A stretch of 64,000 bases of DNA from Agelas oroides (taxonomy: Eukaryota; Porifera; Demospongiae; Agelasida; Agelasidae), in NCBI GenBank assembly GCA_949130485.1, contig OX422184.1, positions 22,343,506 to 22,407,505 on the forward strand. The letters are read 5' to 3'. Under the pieces are notes generated by a model that worked only from the letters and a program-made list of their open reading frames with translations, ran no database searches and was not told where the DNA came from. Of the stretch, positions 1-10,570 are shown piece after piece. Made by a program: the position numbers and the translations under genes. Position 1 is the first letter of the stretch. Every line of letters begins with the position of its first letter.

Positions 1-215
1 GTCTAGTCTCTTGAGCAACAGTGGTCAACATGAATCAACATCCAATGAGGAAATATTGCATTGCGCACAAATGGGGCAGGATGTATATATACGGAATACG
101 CACGTACCAAACATATATATAGACAATTTTCCGTTTACACCACAAGTGTGGGGCTCGCTGCGCTCGCCCCAATAACTAGACGAATGCAGGGCATTGTGGG
201 GCGAGCCTGAGCAAG
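1..215. repeat. Dispersed GGGGCGAGC repeat, partial copy
   Basis: The reverse complement of this segment, with its cgagcgcagcgagccccac core and an AT-rich tatatata tract, recurs at about 36060-36660 and 37565-37760. Shorter pieces lie near 1140-1245 and 15846-15896. The motif gcattgtggggc here also forms the ends of the large foldback element at 35.3-37.6 kb, so the window starts inside a member of that family. No coding signal is seen. Confidence 0.6.
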
Positions 216-425
216 CAGTATGCCAAGGACTACAATTGCGCATGCGCAGTTCGTACACACGCGCCTACCCTTTCGCACTTGTCGAGGTGTCGAAGTTGGC
301 GTGGCGTTTAGTAAGAAGTTGCTGTTTGCTTACTGTGCCTCATCCAAGTGTAGAAATGACAAAGGCAGCGTTGTACATTATTCACACAGGGATGACCTCG
401 TAATTGGGCTATTACATTAATTAAT

Positions 426-652
426 CGTACACCCCCATAGAAGAGTGAATTTGAAAATACCCTCAAGACATCATTAAGACTCTGTCTTACCTCTAGACGT
501 AATTAAAATTGGAAACATTTCCCTCTAGACATCAATAAAAATGCTCAAAATACCCCCTAGACAACATTAAATTTCACTCCCAACCCCTCAGATGCAATTA
601 AGTTCAAGACAACCCCCAAGACACAATTAATGCTCTTCTATGGGGGTGTATG
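426..652. repeat. Inverted ends around a degenerate tandem array
   Basis: The sequence acacccccatagaagag near 429 is matched in reverse complement by ctcttctatgggggtgt near 632. Between them are about six degenerate units of 30-35 bases, each ending in a variant of gacatcattaa or gacaacattaa with a C-rich part. The layout resembles a small non-autonomous element with internal repeats. No gene is seen. Confidence 0.5.
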
Positions 653-966
653 ACTAATAAATGGAATAGCCCATTGAAAGTCTTCAACTCTGAGTCCAGC
701 CTCTCTTGCTGTCTGCTGCTCATCTGCTGTATAGCGGCTTCTCTCTGCTCTACTGGCTGAGAGTGTCGTCGTACTTGCTGTCTATTCCTCCTCTGCTGTA
801 ACAAAGCCTCGCGTTGCTCGGTGGTCCTAGCAGCACGCCTAGCCATGTCAGCTTCCCTGCGCCTTGACAAGCGAAGTTCTTTCTGTTCTGCTGTTTCTGC
901 TGTTTCTGCAGAGCGTCGAGCTCTCTCATATTCTCTTCTTCGCCTCAATCTCTCTTCTCTATCCAT
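604..966 (-). CDS. STPR-like 23-residue repeat protein fragment
   Basis: The 120-residue ORF starts MDREERLRRRREYERARR and is very rich in Arg, Glu and Gln. From about residue 17 it has three consecutive units: one of 26 residues with a duplicated ETA triplet, then two of exactly 23 residues beginning RRAARTTEQRE and RRHSQPVEQRE. A 23-residue, charged, helical repeat is the hallmark of the STPR (score-and-three) DNA-binding repeat. Such ORFs are often linked to mobile elements in invertebrates. After about residue 92 the reading frame runs into flanking repeat DNA, so the last 25 or so residues are probably not native. It may be a first exon or a truncated copy. The family call rests on repeat length and composition, and no partner domain is seen. 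Confidence 0.45.
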   Translation of the reverse strand: MDREERLRRRREYERARRSAETAETAEQKELRLSRRREADMARRAARTTEQREALLQQRRNRQQVRRHSQPVEQREAAIQQMSSRQQERLDSELKTFNGLFHLLVIHPHRRALIVSWGLS

Positions 967-1021
967 AGTTTTACAGTTTAGCTCATTAATGCGCCACGTG
1001 CAACAAGAAATATGCTCTTGA

Positions 1022-1690
1022 CCTTATACCCATGCCAGTTGATCTCGTGCCCAGACCTGGGGCAGGGCGCCGCTTAAATAGATCATAGAGATATACGGAA
1101 TCACGTACGTACCATACATATCGAGAATCCACCAGCCAACTCGCTAGTGTGGGGCTCGCTCATGCTCGCCCCAATAATATTCGATGAAAAATCTCGATTC
1201 AACTCACTAGTGCGGGGCTCGCTCACGCTCGCCCAATTACGAAGATCGAGCTCATGCTCAGTGCAGTAGGTGAGTTTAGCGTCGGTGACCCGGAGCGGAA
1301 ACGACTGACGTTAAAGCACGCATGGCAACTTACTCCTTGCTGCTACAGATCATCAACTGCAGGCTGCCCACGGCAGTACAAATTTCAACCACTTTGCCGG
1401 AGGTCGCTCCAGGTAAGGGCCATGCATAAACGACACTTATAAACACCAGAAATTCAGCTCATGACTTTAGTGTAAAGCTTAGTCCATGCATATGTAGCCA
1501 CACCGATAGTAGCTGTCCTGGCTGTAGGCATATGTGATACCTAGCTATCTACTTATCAAGATAGGCCTACCTGCTTATGCGTGACAAATCCTGCTTTGTG
1601 CAATGACAAATCAGTTTGCTGCTTGCTCAGGCTCGCCCCACGATGATGAATCATCACACTAGGTAATGCACTTGCGTGTGTGTTAATTAC
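1022..1690. other. No gene recognised
   Basis: Two short GGGGCTCGCT/GCTCGCCC repeat pieces lie at about 1150-1180 and 1210-1235. The rest shows only short ORFs without recognisable domains. Confidence 0.5.
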
Positions 1691-1900
1691 CTGTGGATTG
1701 CCATAAAGATTTGCACCCTTTTCCGTTTCTTTCAGGATTTCAACATTTTCGGAGGTGTACTTTTCATCCCGAAACAGGAGTCGCGTGGGGACCACATTTT
1801 TCTTTGTTGCTGGAAATAGTGGTTCTTCAGGATGAACGTGTCGTTTGAGATCGGAAAGGCTGTCAAATTCTGTGACTAGGAGTTGCATCACAAAGTGCAC
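1691..1900 (-). pseudogene. Possible exon of a transposon-associated protein
   Basis: On the minus strand the frame reads through a segment with VVPTRLLFRDEKYTSENVEI and ends at GNPQ, followed at once by a good donor, CCACAG|GTAATT. The composition is that of a real exon. The phrase resembles a conserved stretch in uncharacterised sponge and cnidarian proteins of the DUF6589 type found in mobile elements, but this is from memory and weak. No upstream or downstream partner exon was found within 1 kb, so it is probably a fragment. Confidence 0.22.
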
Positions 1901-2796
1901 TGTTCACTGATGAAACTCTTCACCATCTACTTCACTTGGCAAAACATCTTGGAGTTGTAACCCCTTCCTGGACCTCTGTGGCTTTGTGTCATCCTATCCC
2001 TGCTTCACAAGTCGTGATGTTGCATTCAGCATTTTAGAGTGGTGGTCTACAACAATTGAAGTATACATTAAATTTTAACTTCATTACACTAAATCGCTAG
2101 CTCATTTCCAGGCTCCTCTCTGCAAAAGGTTGGGGAGCCTAGGAATGAGGCAACTGCATTGCTGCTGTTGAACAAACCTTGGCGTTCATGACGAGCTCGC
2201 ATATGTAGCTATGTTGATGTTGTTGTATGCCCACATCATATGACCCTGCTTGACAATTTCTAGGTACTGGGCTTCATCTGTTAGCCTTTGAAGGTAGTGC
2301 TATCATAGGACATGCACACACCTCCATGGTTCAGCACTGTGATTGCCTGTTTGAGAATAAGTATGTCAATGCCTTCAAATTTGATACGTCGAGAATAAAT
2401 TGTATGTTTGCACTCACCAGCTTGCTAGTAGACCTTGCTACCAGCATAATGCTCATCAGCAGCTGCAACCCCTTCATCCTATTTGACTGAGCATTTAATA
2501 GGATGCATGTTGACATCAATGCCTTCAATTCCTCCGGGGTGTACATATTTTGATCACTTCTCTGTGTATTTCACAGTGTCTGGAATAGCTGGTAAACGTC
2601 TGGTGCGTCTGATTGGAGATCTGTAATGTCCTCATCCACAGAAAAAGCATTGAAGTGTTCGATAGTATCAGGACCATGAAAAATCTGGTGGGTGGGGTGT
2701 TGCACAACCTGATCCACTTGATGAACCAAGGATGTGGCCCCACCCCCCAATCTCAAGAACCCTCCGCCGCCACTGTGGTCAACTACCAATACAGGA
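1901..2796. other. No gene recognised
   Basis: Only short ORFs without domain signals are present, and no clear inverted or tandem repeat is visible. The stretch is probably decayed repeat DNA. Confidence 0.4.
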
Positions 2797-3057
2797 CTTG
2801 TTCCAACACCCACCCCAACTAGGGTGGGCGATAAGTGCCTTCGCGGCCACAGCGTTTATATTGTGCAGCTATAATAGCGACGAGTGAAGTAAACGAAGCC
2901 TCATTCACACTAGACCAGCTGCAAATATCGCGAAGCAAATTATGTAAACTTGGTGGTGCACAGCTACTTATCGCCCACCCCAGTTGGGGTGAGTGTTGAA
3001 ACAAGTCTTATATGGGCAGTTGACCAGACTCCTCCCTGCGAGAGTCTGGCTACGCAC
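2797..3057. repeat. Truncated copy of the TAGTCTCGCG inverted-repeat element
   Basis: The segment from acttgttccaacaccc to gagagtctggctacgc aligns with the complete copies at 21835-22147 and 62448-62720, including the inner inverted motif caccccaactggggtg and its match. The left terminal inverted repeat is missing. Confidence 0.65.
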
Positions 3058-3224
3058 GGCAAGCCCTCGTCAGCACCGGGAGGGCCATTTGTCTGTTTTC
3101 TTGCAAAAACGAGCGTAAAAAACATTTAGGTAGCTTTTAGTCCGGAGGAGGGCTCTCTAGTCGGAGGGCCCTGACTATTAAACGCTCGCTAATGAGTGGG
3201 TGTGGCTAAGGTCATGAACCCACC

Positions 3225-3604
3225 TTATGCAATTGACGTCATCACTCACATAACCAAATGTGAAACACATGGTGGACGGAAATTCGGATATTACGCCGCC
3301 TTTTGAGTGGCAAAAATGGGAGCTTAAGTACAGCGGAGCACTTTGCGAGCTCCTTTCTCACCAGCGCAGAAAGTGATTTTACATTTTGCTACATCCAGAA
3401 TGCACAAGGTCTCACAGGATCTAACGCTCACTGAAGCGGATAAGCTTACCTGCACGCCTCGTTGACGCAGTGAGCTAGCAAAATGCTTCGCTGTACTTAA
3501 GCGCCATAGACCGTGGTCTTCCTTGCCACTCAAAATGGCGGTGTAGTATCCGGATTTCCGTCCACTGCCCATTATACATTTGGTTACGTGAGTTATTGCA
3601 TAAG
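3225..3604. repeat. Inverted-repeat element (about 380 bp)
   Basis: The left side (ttatgcaattgacgtcatca, then accaaatgtg and ggtggacgg) pairs with the right side (gtccactgcccattatacat, ggttacgtgagttattgcat). Further inside, gagtggcaaaaatgggagctt pairs with the region around gcgccatagaccgtgg and ccactcaaaatggcgg. The open frames inside are by-products of the repeat. Confidence 0.5.
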
Positions 3605-3682
3605 GTCTGTAAAGCTTTGACTCAAGTTTCCAGTGCTAGCTCCAAGCAGAAGTGGAAATACGGACCTAGGAAGGTATCCGTT

Positions 3683-3794
3683 AGCCTCGAACCCAGGCTT
3701 TCCGTTCCGGATTTTGTCTCGCAGCTTTGGAGAGCCGATTTTTCTCCAAAGCTGCGAGACAAAATCCGGACCGGAAAGCCTGGGTTCGAGGCTA
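3683..3794. repeat. Near-perfect 112-bp hairpin
   Basis: The left arm agcctcgaacccaggctttc through gctttggag is repeated in reverse complement after a spacer of about ten bases (ccgattttt). Arms are about 50 bases with very few mismatches. It looks like a small hairpin MITE or a snapback insertion. Confidence 0.75.
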
Positions 3795-4261
3795 GGCATC
3801 CGTAGCCAAATAAAGACTTCCAGTAAATAGCCTACTGTAGTTACACAGTTGAGTGATTAAAAGAGCCGAAATTTGGAGTCAGAAGTTTTAAAGTAGCTGG
3901 CTAGCTAAACTTGAATTTAGTCTTAGGCCTCTGTCTAACCATTCACTGACTGCAACCTGGGTCAGGTGTGTTATGTCATCATAAGGCTATGAATCTCATT
4001 AACCAGAGCTACAAGTCAGGGACAAACGTGTGCTGATAATTGGTCATTTACGCTAGCTAATGACAGTGCGTGCATTTTGTTGCATAGCCTTGAAATCAGA
4101 CCCCCCTTCAAAGAGGAAAGGGGGGGAGTCTGGTGAATATAGTACATCTCCAATCCGTGGGCTAGCTAGATTCTACTAAAAGCTAAGCATTTGAAGTTGC
4201 TTGCTGGGCTTCAGTAAATTGGAGGTGTGCTATTATGTAAGTAAAGGTTCCTAATGATTTT

Positions 4262-4973
4262 TTTTGCAGATTGGTCTTGACTAGCTGTGAAACACTACAA
4301 GATCGGAAAGATCTTAGCAGGCATGCTCAGCCAAGAATGCAAGTCTCATACTATTTTAATGGCTGAATGATTGATGGGATTACTTGCAATTGAATGAATC
4401 CAAATAGAAATATACATTTCCATGGATACACTGCAAAAAATACTTGGTTAAAATGACCACAAGTGCATGGTTACTACAGTTTCAAGGTTCATTGAACAGG
4501 TGGTAGTATGATTGATGATAATTGTGTTTTTGGTTCTTTAATCACCTGTTCAATGAACCCTGAAACTGCAGTAACCTTCACTCGTGGTCATTTTAACCAA
4601 GCAGTTTTTGCAGTGTACTTGCAAACAGCATAAACAAACAACTGAAATGACACTATCATCTTTCAGCTTCATTAAAATCATGTTATCAGAGACAACAACT
4701 CTTACTGACTAGAGTCTGCATCGTGAAAGAAAATCAACAATCTTATGCATTTATTTCAAGATGAGTTGAAAAATTTAGCAAATTCTTTCATATCAGTTTC
4801 CTATGCAGAAAAAGTGCAGTGTAGAATTTTCACTAGAAAATGTGTTTTCAGACAAATGTTGTGCACTTTATGTAACCTGCATTAATGTACACTACTACAG
4901 TATGCGTGCTCCATAGCAAGAAAAAAATGGTCAGTACGTGCAACTACATCTCACAGGCAGTTGTATACTACCT
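4262..4973. repeat. Segment duplicated at 62993-64000
   Basis: The stretch from gcagattggtcttgactag through the end of aaaaaatggtcagtacgtgc is repeated near the right edge of the window with small differences. This copy carries a TA-flanked MITE (4427-4617) missing from the other copy, and it lacks the CAGTGGTGG element present there. Confidence 0.8.
4427..4617. mobile_element. MITE with TA target duplication (Tc1/mariner-like)
   Basis: Ends are cactgcaaaaaatacttggt and, inverted, accaagcagtttttgcagtg, flanked on both sides by TA. The homologous segment at about 63.7 kb reads straight through (cagatacttgcaaac), which shows the empty site. The core is about 187 bp and non-coding. A half copy is near 38478-38600. 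Confidence 0.8.
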
Positions 4974-5368
4974 GTTCATACAGATATCTTTTACTTCAAA
5001 TTTGTAACAAAATCCTCGTTAATATACTATAGTATACATATTCTGTAGTAAGAAAGAAATTGCTTATTATTTGCAATTATACTTACTAATCCCACGGGCA
5101 AAAATGTGTATACTGATACATGTTCAGACAGATGCTTCACACTTTGAGTAACAAAATCTTCGTTAATATACTATGGTATACATATTCTGTAATAAGAAAC
5201 AAATTGTTCATTATGTGCAATTATACTTACTAATCCCACGGGCAAAAATGTGTTTACTGATACCTGTTCAGACAGATGTTTCACACTTTGAGTAACAAAA
5301 TCTTCGTTAATATACTATGGTATACATATTCTGTAATAAGAAACAAATTGTTCATTATGTGCAATTAG
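4971..5368. repeat. Tandem repeat, about 145 bp x 3
   Basis: Units start near 4971, 5120 and 5263. They share ctgttcagacagatg, taacaaaatcttcgttaata and ggtatacatattctgtaata. The first unit is the most diverged. Confidence 0.75.
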
Positions 5369-5409
5369 AGTAAGTTAGCAATCATCGGACGACAGGTATA
5401 TTCGGACAC

Positions 5410-6036
5410 TCAAACGCGGAGGGAAAACTGCGTAAACATTCGGCGATACCACAAGACTGCAGCTGAGCTACGTGGTACCTGGTGTACCAAAAATGACGCC
5501 CGCGCATTGTTTCTTGTTGGCGCTAGAAGCGATAAAATGGCCGTCCGAAAAACATCAATATTCGGAAAAGTGTATGTATTTTCAGACACTGTTGTTTGTG
5601 CCTTCTCTGAAGCTGCTTTTGGAGAGATTTTAGCATCGATACGATGCCCCAAGACCTCCCCAATTCGCAATATATTTTGGTAGCGGTAGCTGCTTTGAAC
5701 ACTCAGGGGCGTAGCTGAACATGGACCAGTCCGATCGATCAATAATCGGACAGTGAAATTTGTCATTTCTTGCTGTGTTGTCTCCAAACAAGTTGAAGTC
5801 TCCACCATATTAGCATCAGTAGAATCTACAGGCTCTTGGCTACATGCTGGTACTTGTCCGGTGTTTGTGCGTTGAGTAGTTCTCGAGATATAAATATATT
5901 TCATGTTTCTTCCATAAAGTACGCTGGTTGATTTATGTGCAGCATAAATAGGTGAGTTCAAACGATATCGTGCAATATATCGATATCGTGCAATATATTT
6001 GGTGGCTAGTAATGTATTTTGCGTACATAACTGCAC
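5410..6036 (-). CDS. Hypothetical ORF of 208 residues, unrecognised
   Basis: This is a long open frame for this AT-rich window. The first 35 residues include the repeated IARYRY motif, which comes from a short direct repeat (cgatatcgtgcaatat), and they overlap the edge of the transposon copy at 6000-6620. The rest (about residues 60-208) is mildly serine- and threonine-rich with no transmembrane segment, cysteine pattern or catalytic motif I recognise. No splice partner was identified. It may be a decayed transposon exon or a chance ORF. Confidence 0.2.
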   Translation of the reverse strand: MQLCTQNTLLATKYIARYRYIARYRLNSPIYAAHKSTSVLYGRNMKYIYISRTTQRTNTGQVPACSQEPVDSTDANMVETSTCLETTQQEMTNFTVRLLIDRTGPCSATPLSVQSSYRYQNILRIGEVLGHRIDAKISPKAASEKAQTTVSENTYTFPNIDVFRTAILSLLAPTRNNARASFLVHQVPRSSAAVLWYRRMFTQFSLRV

Positions 6037-6620
6037 GAGTCCATCAAATGATTATGCAGCAGTGGCATGCAGCAACAACAACCAGGCACAGTTACACACT
6101 CACGTATCAGTTCCTTACTGATCTCCAGACGTTTGACTAGGCCTAGAGTTGCTTCGCGATATTCAGTTCGGCCCAAGGGGTCCGCCACGGCGCGCCTCGG
6201 CGTACGAGATTTCGAAATCCACTGGATTTCACGTGGATTTCGGATTTCAGTCAGAGTGGATTTCTGGATTTCAGTTTGGATTTCTGCCGACAGGTTTCTT
6301 CTTGTATGTTCTTGGGATATTTTAGTTATAGTTCCCAGCTTAGCAAAGATTTTTAGTTAGTTGTAGTTTTGGTTAACTAAATTTTAAAAAAGGCCATACT
6401 AAAATGTATTTAGTTAAAGTTATAGTTAACTAAAACAACACTGTCGGACAGTGTACGAGATTTCTTTTGTGACGGACCCCTCGGTTCGGCCTTCCAGCTA
6501 TATTTTGTATGAATGCGTTCACGTGACCGAAAGTGGGCGTGGCAACCCAAAATATCCGGCGCGCTTCGCGCACCCGCCGGTAACTGAACCCCCCTTTCTA
6601 AATTTCTTGATCCGCCACTG
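6000..6620 (-). mobile_element. Uninterrupted copy of the CAGTGGCGG element
   Basis: Read on the minus strand it begins cagtggcggatcaagaaatt and matches 20987-21400 joined directly to about 24425-24600. It therefore shows the pre-insertion state of the nested element at 21401-24424: the join here reads gaggcgcgccgtggcgga. The far end is truncated near 6000. Confidence 0.75.
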
Positions 6621-8044
6621 GTATGCCAAGCCTAGTAGGTGACCGTGGCCCGGTGCTTCGAGTGCTGGGCTGGGCTTTAAGTAGAATGCGCAATATATCG
6701 TTTGTACTACGCTGCAGTAGACAAGAAAGCTGCAGAGGAGTTGTGTGTGGAACAGAACCGTGAGTTGTTTAGCGACATAAGGGGAAGAGGTGGGGCTAGT
6801 AATGCTTGCTTCCACTCATGAATGAGCCCCTCCCGTAGACAAGCTGTGAATTTGTTGAAATGTGCATTCATTTTGGTGCAGTCAAAGTTGTCCATTCCAA
6901 GAGTAGTGACAAACATGAGTCTAGCCTGACTTTGAGAGTAGCTCTGAACAAAACCCGACATAGATTGGTTTGAGATACATTGGTGGTTAGGACGCTACCT
7001 ACAGTGAGCATGTAGATGCGTCCATCGAGTGGGCAATTTTGGGCACATGAATATATTAATGAGCTACTAAAACCCTTTGTAAAATTAGACAAAGCAAGAT
7101 TGCCCTAAAGCAAACCTTAACCCTGAAACTAGGAGTAACCCTGGTCCTGACTGTAACCCATGTTTATGTTTTAGTTAACCTGCGCCGAGTGACCGGCGTG
7201 CCACCTTAATATAGAGTGTAGTGATTGCAACTCACAATAGCTGAATCCACCGTCTTTTGTTGCTCTCTCATGTTATGTGCTTATCAGTGGTATGCCCTAC
7301 CTACAATACCTGGGGATTGATGGGGGATATGAGGGGAATTGATATATCCTAATGGAACAAGCCCCCATACCTGGGGCACAAACCTATCCCTTACAAATAC
7401 CCCATATCTCCCTATAGGCCTGTCATGCACATTGTGTGATAGGGTGATAATGGTATTTGTGGAATTCACAAACAAATTTCCAAAGATATTTATCACAACA
7501 AAAGCGAATGTATACACCATTTGAGTGGATTGGGACAATCCTGACTGAGTATTAACCCCTCAGGGAAGATTCTGACAGCAAATCACCCTCCTTTCTCAAA
7601 CATCCACCCCAGGTATGCAAGGTGGGGTATATGATTGATATAGGTGCATTAGGTATAACATTTTTTCTTCCTGTTGGAACCTAGCAGAGTGAAGTCCACC
7701 CAGTACATGCTGACTGTGGTATTCATCTTACAGTGTTTGTTGTCCAGCTGTCCATGCAATTGTCACATCTAAGCCATCAGTGATACACCAACTGGGGCCA
7801 GTTTTGACTTCGCCACCAACACGTACTTTTTTGCACATGCATAAGGTGTTAATAAAGAAATTCAATACTTGGAGCGGGAGTATTCTCACGGACACTGCAC
7901 TACACAGCGACATTGAGAATCCATAATGCAGCTAACTCCTATTTTACAAGTCACACCCTTCCATGCATGCTCAAAGACTCTATAGCTTGAGGGGCAGTAT
8001 AATGCTTGAATGTACTTTGGAATGGGAAAAAACTGTATATACTC
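6621..8044. other. No gene recognised
   Basis: Only short ORFs are present and none has a domain pattern or a convincing splice context. No large repeat structure was found. Confidence 0.4.
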
Positions 8045-8650
8045 ATAGTGTAACAAGACTTAAAAAACATTAGAAATGTAAAAAGATGTAGGGATGGCAT
8101 GCCAAAAAGTATGCAAACAAGGTAGGGATAATGCATGAAAGCAAAGGTCAACATATTGGCAAAGCCCCATCCCTACATCTTTTTCACACTGCAGTTAGAC
8201 AGTGCATGGGGGTCTTCCTAAAACATACCACAAGTTTACTCCAACTTTTACTGCCAGTTCATGGCTGTAGCCTCTTTTTCAGGCCACTTCCTCCTTCCAC
8301 ATGGCTAGTATGACCCCCTTGGTAGCATTATGTTATACAGAACCTCTTCAACAACTTAAGCAGCGAGTTAGAGTAGACTGCAGACTTATGATAGTGTCGA
8401 TCGTTAAAGTACATGGCATGGTTTTAGCCTCATCCCCAGGCCACCTTCCTTCTCCCACATGTCAGCTCAGGAGCGAGGCTAATATGATCTAGCAGCATTG
8501 CATCAGCTGTAGTGTGAAAAAGATGTAGGGATGGGGCTTTGCCAATATGTTGACCTTTGCTTTCATGCATTATCCCTACCTTGTTTGCATACTTTTTGGC
8601 ATGCCATCCCTACATCTTTTTACATTTCTAATGTTTTTTAAGTCTTGTTT
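8045..8650. mobile_element. Inverted-repeat element of the CCATCCCTACAT family
   Basis: The left arm (gtaacaagacttaaaaaaca, aaaaagatgtagggatggca, then tgcaaacaaggtagggataa) is repeated in reverse complement from about 8515 to 8648. Arms are about 125-130 bp around a 345-bp centre. Related sequence occurs at 49049-49869, 55440-55512 with 59154-59230, and 60480-60730. No transposase is encoded, so it is non-autonomous. Confidence 0.75.
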
Positions 8651-8799
8651 CTGTACTTTTTTGATGTTAATCTCAGTTACAGTTAGACCTAAGCCTAAGA
8701 AGAATATTTCAAGTGTAACCACAACACCAGAACTTGAAACGGCGTTGACAGTAATAGTAGTGGTTCCAGGCATGTAATAATAATCGTAATATAGCCAGC

Positions 8800-9610
8800 T
8801 AGACCTGATGAAGGGCCAACTGCTCTCCCTACCAAACTTTGTGAAACCAATTTCATGATTCAGTTGTCAATCACATGACGACTGACCGGCTGCAGCACAG
8901 AAAACTATCATACTGACAACTTAACATGCTAGCTTTACAGTTCACTAAAGCTGTGAGTAGGCTATTTTTAGTGTAGCTACAAGTAGGTAGCGCCTTACCT
9001 ACGTGGTGTTCATAAGCCTTGCCGAATGCCGCGGGGGGAAAAGACCGTGCCAGCCGTGCGTACTGCCCGCTGGCCATTTCGCCTGTGTACTTGTCTCGCT
9101 TCCAGACCAACGACCGTGGTCTTTGGTCTGGGAACGAGACTTCGTATGCGCATGCGTACAAAATTAAAAATGGCGTCCTAAGCAACTGACAGCAGCCTCA
9201 GAGTGTTGTGAATGGCTTTTGTTGACCAGGGTGAATTTGAAGCTATGAAGACACTGAGTGGTCGTACAGCTCCGCGCTGTGATAAGCATCAGTTTCGTGC
9301 TAAAATGACGGTGAGTACTTAAACCGTTTGCGAGATATCGTTGTTGAACATAGTGGTCTTAACAAGAAAGAAAGAATACGAAAAGTGGCACTTTCATGAC
9401 CGCACACTTTTGCGTTTAGCTGTCTTCCGCGTGGCTTTTGGCCACTTGTATGAGTCTTGCTGATCACAAAGCCACTCAAAGAGGAAGCCTGGGCGCTTAA
9501 ATAAGCTTTTAGCGTGTTTGTGGTGAAGTTATACGGCTTTTGCTTAAGTATTGCATATATTGCGCGTCGGCGCCATCCCTACATAGAGAGTCTACCGACT
9601 CTCTGATAAA
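8800..9610 (+). repeat. Exon-bearing dispersed repeat unit
   Basis: This unit recurs at about 59280-59870 and 60840-61510. It contains a 33-codon exon-like frame (9212-9310) followed by GTGAGT, then gtcttccgcgtggcttttgg and a terminal gcgccatccctacatagaga. The unit is cut on its right by the gypsy LTR at 9614. Confidence 0.7.
9212..9310 (+). other. Exon-like 33-codon frame with splice donor
   Basis: The frame runs ATG to ACG|GTGAGT, exactly 99 bases, and encodes a peptide with MKTLSGRTAPRCDKHQFRAK. Homologous frames are at 59435-59533 (one in-frame TAG), from 61437 (broken by substitutions and truncation) and near 61134-61212 (donor lost). This is the only copy with an open frame and an intact donor. 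No downstream exon was identified and the function is unknown. It could be the first exon of a mobile-element gene or of a host gene spread by one. Confidence 0.35.
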
Positions 9611-9613
9611 TAA

Positions 9614-9864
9614 TGTAATGATGAGGCCATGTGATGTACTGTTGAACTAGTGTAGCATATCTGTTCTGTAAGCTGTTATGGTTTTGTATCATGACTGCGC
9701 ATGCGTGGTTTTAGTACCTTTAATGTGGTTTTGTTTGTTCAGTCATATAATGTTGGTGCACCATGTTTTATCTCAGTTGTGACCTATATGCCTCTATGGT
9801 GAGATTAATAAGTGTTGAGTGATTGCGCGCACAGCCGACCATAAAGGAACCCAAGAACCCTACA
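9614..9864 (+). mobile_element. Probable 5' LTR of the gypsy element
   Basis: The 251-bp segment begins TGTAATGATGAGG and ends CCTACA, and is followed directly by attggcgacgaggg, which has the form of a primer-binding site and leader in this group. It interrupts the repeat whose uninterrupted version is near 59870. No matching 3' LTR was found in the window, so the boundaries rest on the TG...CA ends, the empty-site comparison and the gag start. Confidence 0.5.
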
Positions 9865-9886
9865 ATTGGCGACGAGGGTGAACGAT

Positions 9887-10570
9887 ATGGCAGCGAGACA
9901 CGGTACGATCAGCGAGTTCGATCACGAAGTGGAGGATTGGAAAACGTACGTCGAAAGGGTGAACTTGTACCTCACGGCGAACGATATAACCGATCGAGAC
10001 AAGAAGAGAGCCGTCCTCCTCAGTGTTTGTGGTGCAAGAACGTACCACACAATTCGCGACCTCGTAGCACCGAGTAAACCGACCGACCTCGCTTACGATG
10101 AGATCGTTATGAGAGTACAAGAGCACTACAATCCGATACCGGTGGTGACAGTGCAGCGCTACAAATTCAATTCGAGAGTTCGTCAGCCGGAGGAATCAGT
10201 CGCCAAGTTTGTCGCAGCCCTACGGCACCTAGCTATTCATTGCGACTATGGAGATGCCCTCAATGACATGCTTAGGGATAGACTCATCTGCGGTATCAAT
10301 GATGCCAGAATTCAGCGACGCTTACTCGCAGAGGGCAAAGTGGACTTCAAGCGTGCAATGGAAATCGCTCAAGCGATGGAAACCGCTGACCGAGACGCAA
10401 CTCACTTGCAAGGTTTGCAAAAAGAGCTGACCTCGACGGAGGCAGCCGTACATGTCGCTCGCAAACCACAGGGCGTGGAAAGGTCTCGCCCCTATGCAAA
10501 CTGTCACAGGTGTGGTGGTAGACATAAGCCCTCCCAGTGCAGGTTCAAAGAGGCCGAATGTTACGCCTGA
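9887..10570 (+). pseudogene. gag: Ty3/gypsy gag, ended by a premature stop
   Basis: This is a capsid/nucleocapsid-type gag frame. The chosen ATG (9887) lies just after the primer-binding-site-like sequence and gives MAARHGTISEFDHEVEDW, a typical start for this group. The middle has the pattern of retrotransposon gag (YNPIPVVTVQRYKFNSR, then LICGINDARIQRRLL). A zinc knuckle begins CHRCGGRHKPSQC. A second knuckle is interrupted: TGA at 10568-10570 sits where its second cysteine should be, and the frame continues beyond with GKKGH and C. The same frame then runs into pol. One substitution therefore separates this frame from an unbroken gag-pol reading. The element is inactive. Confidence 0.8.
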
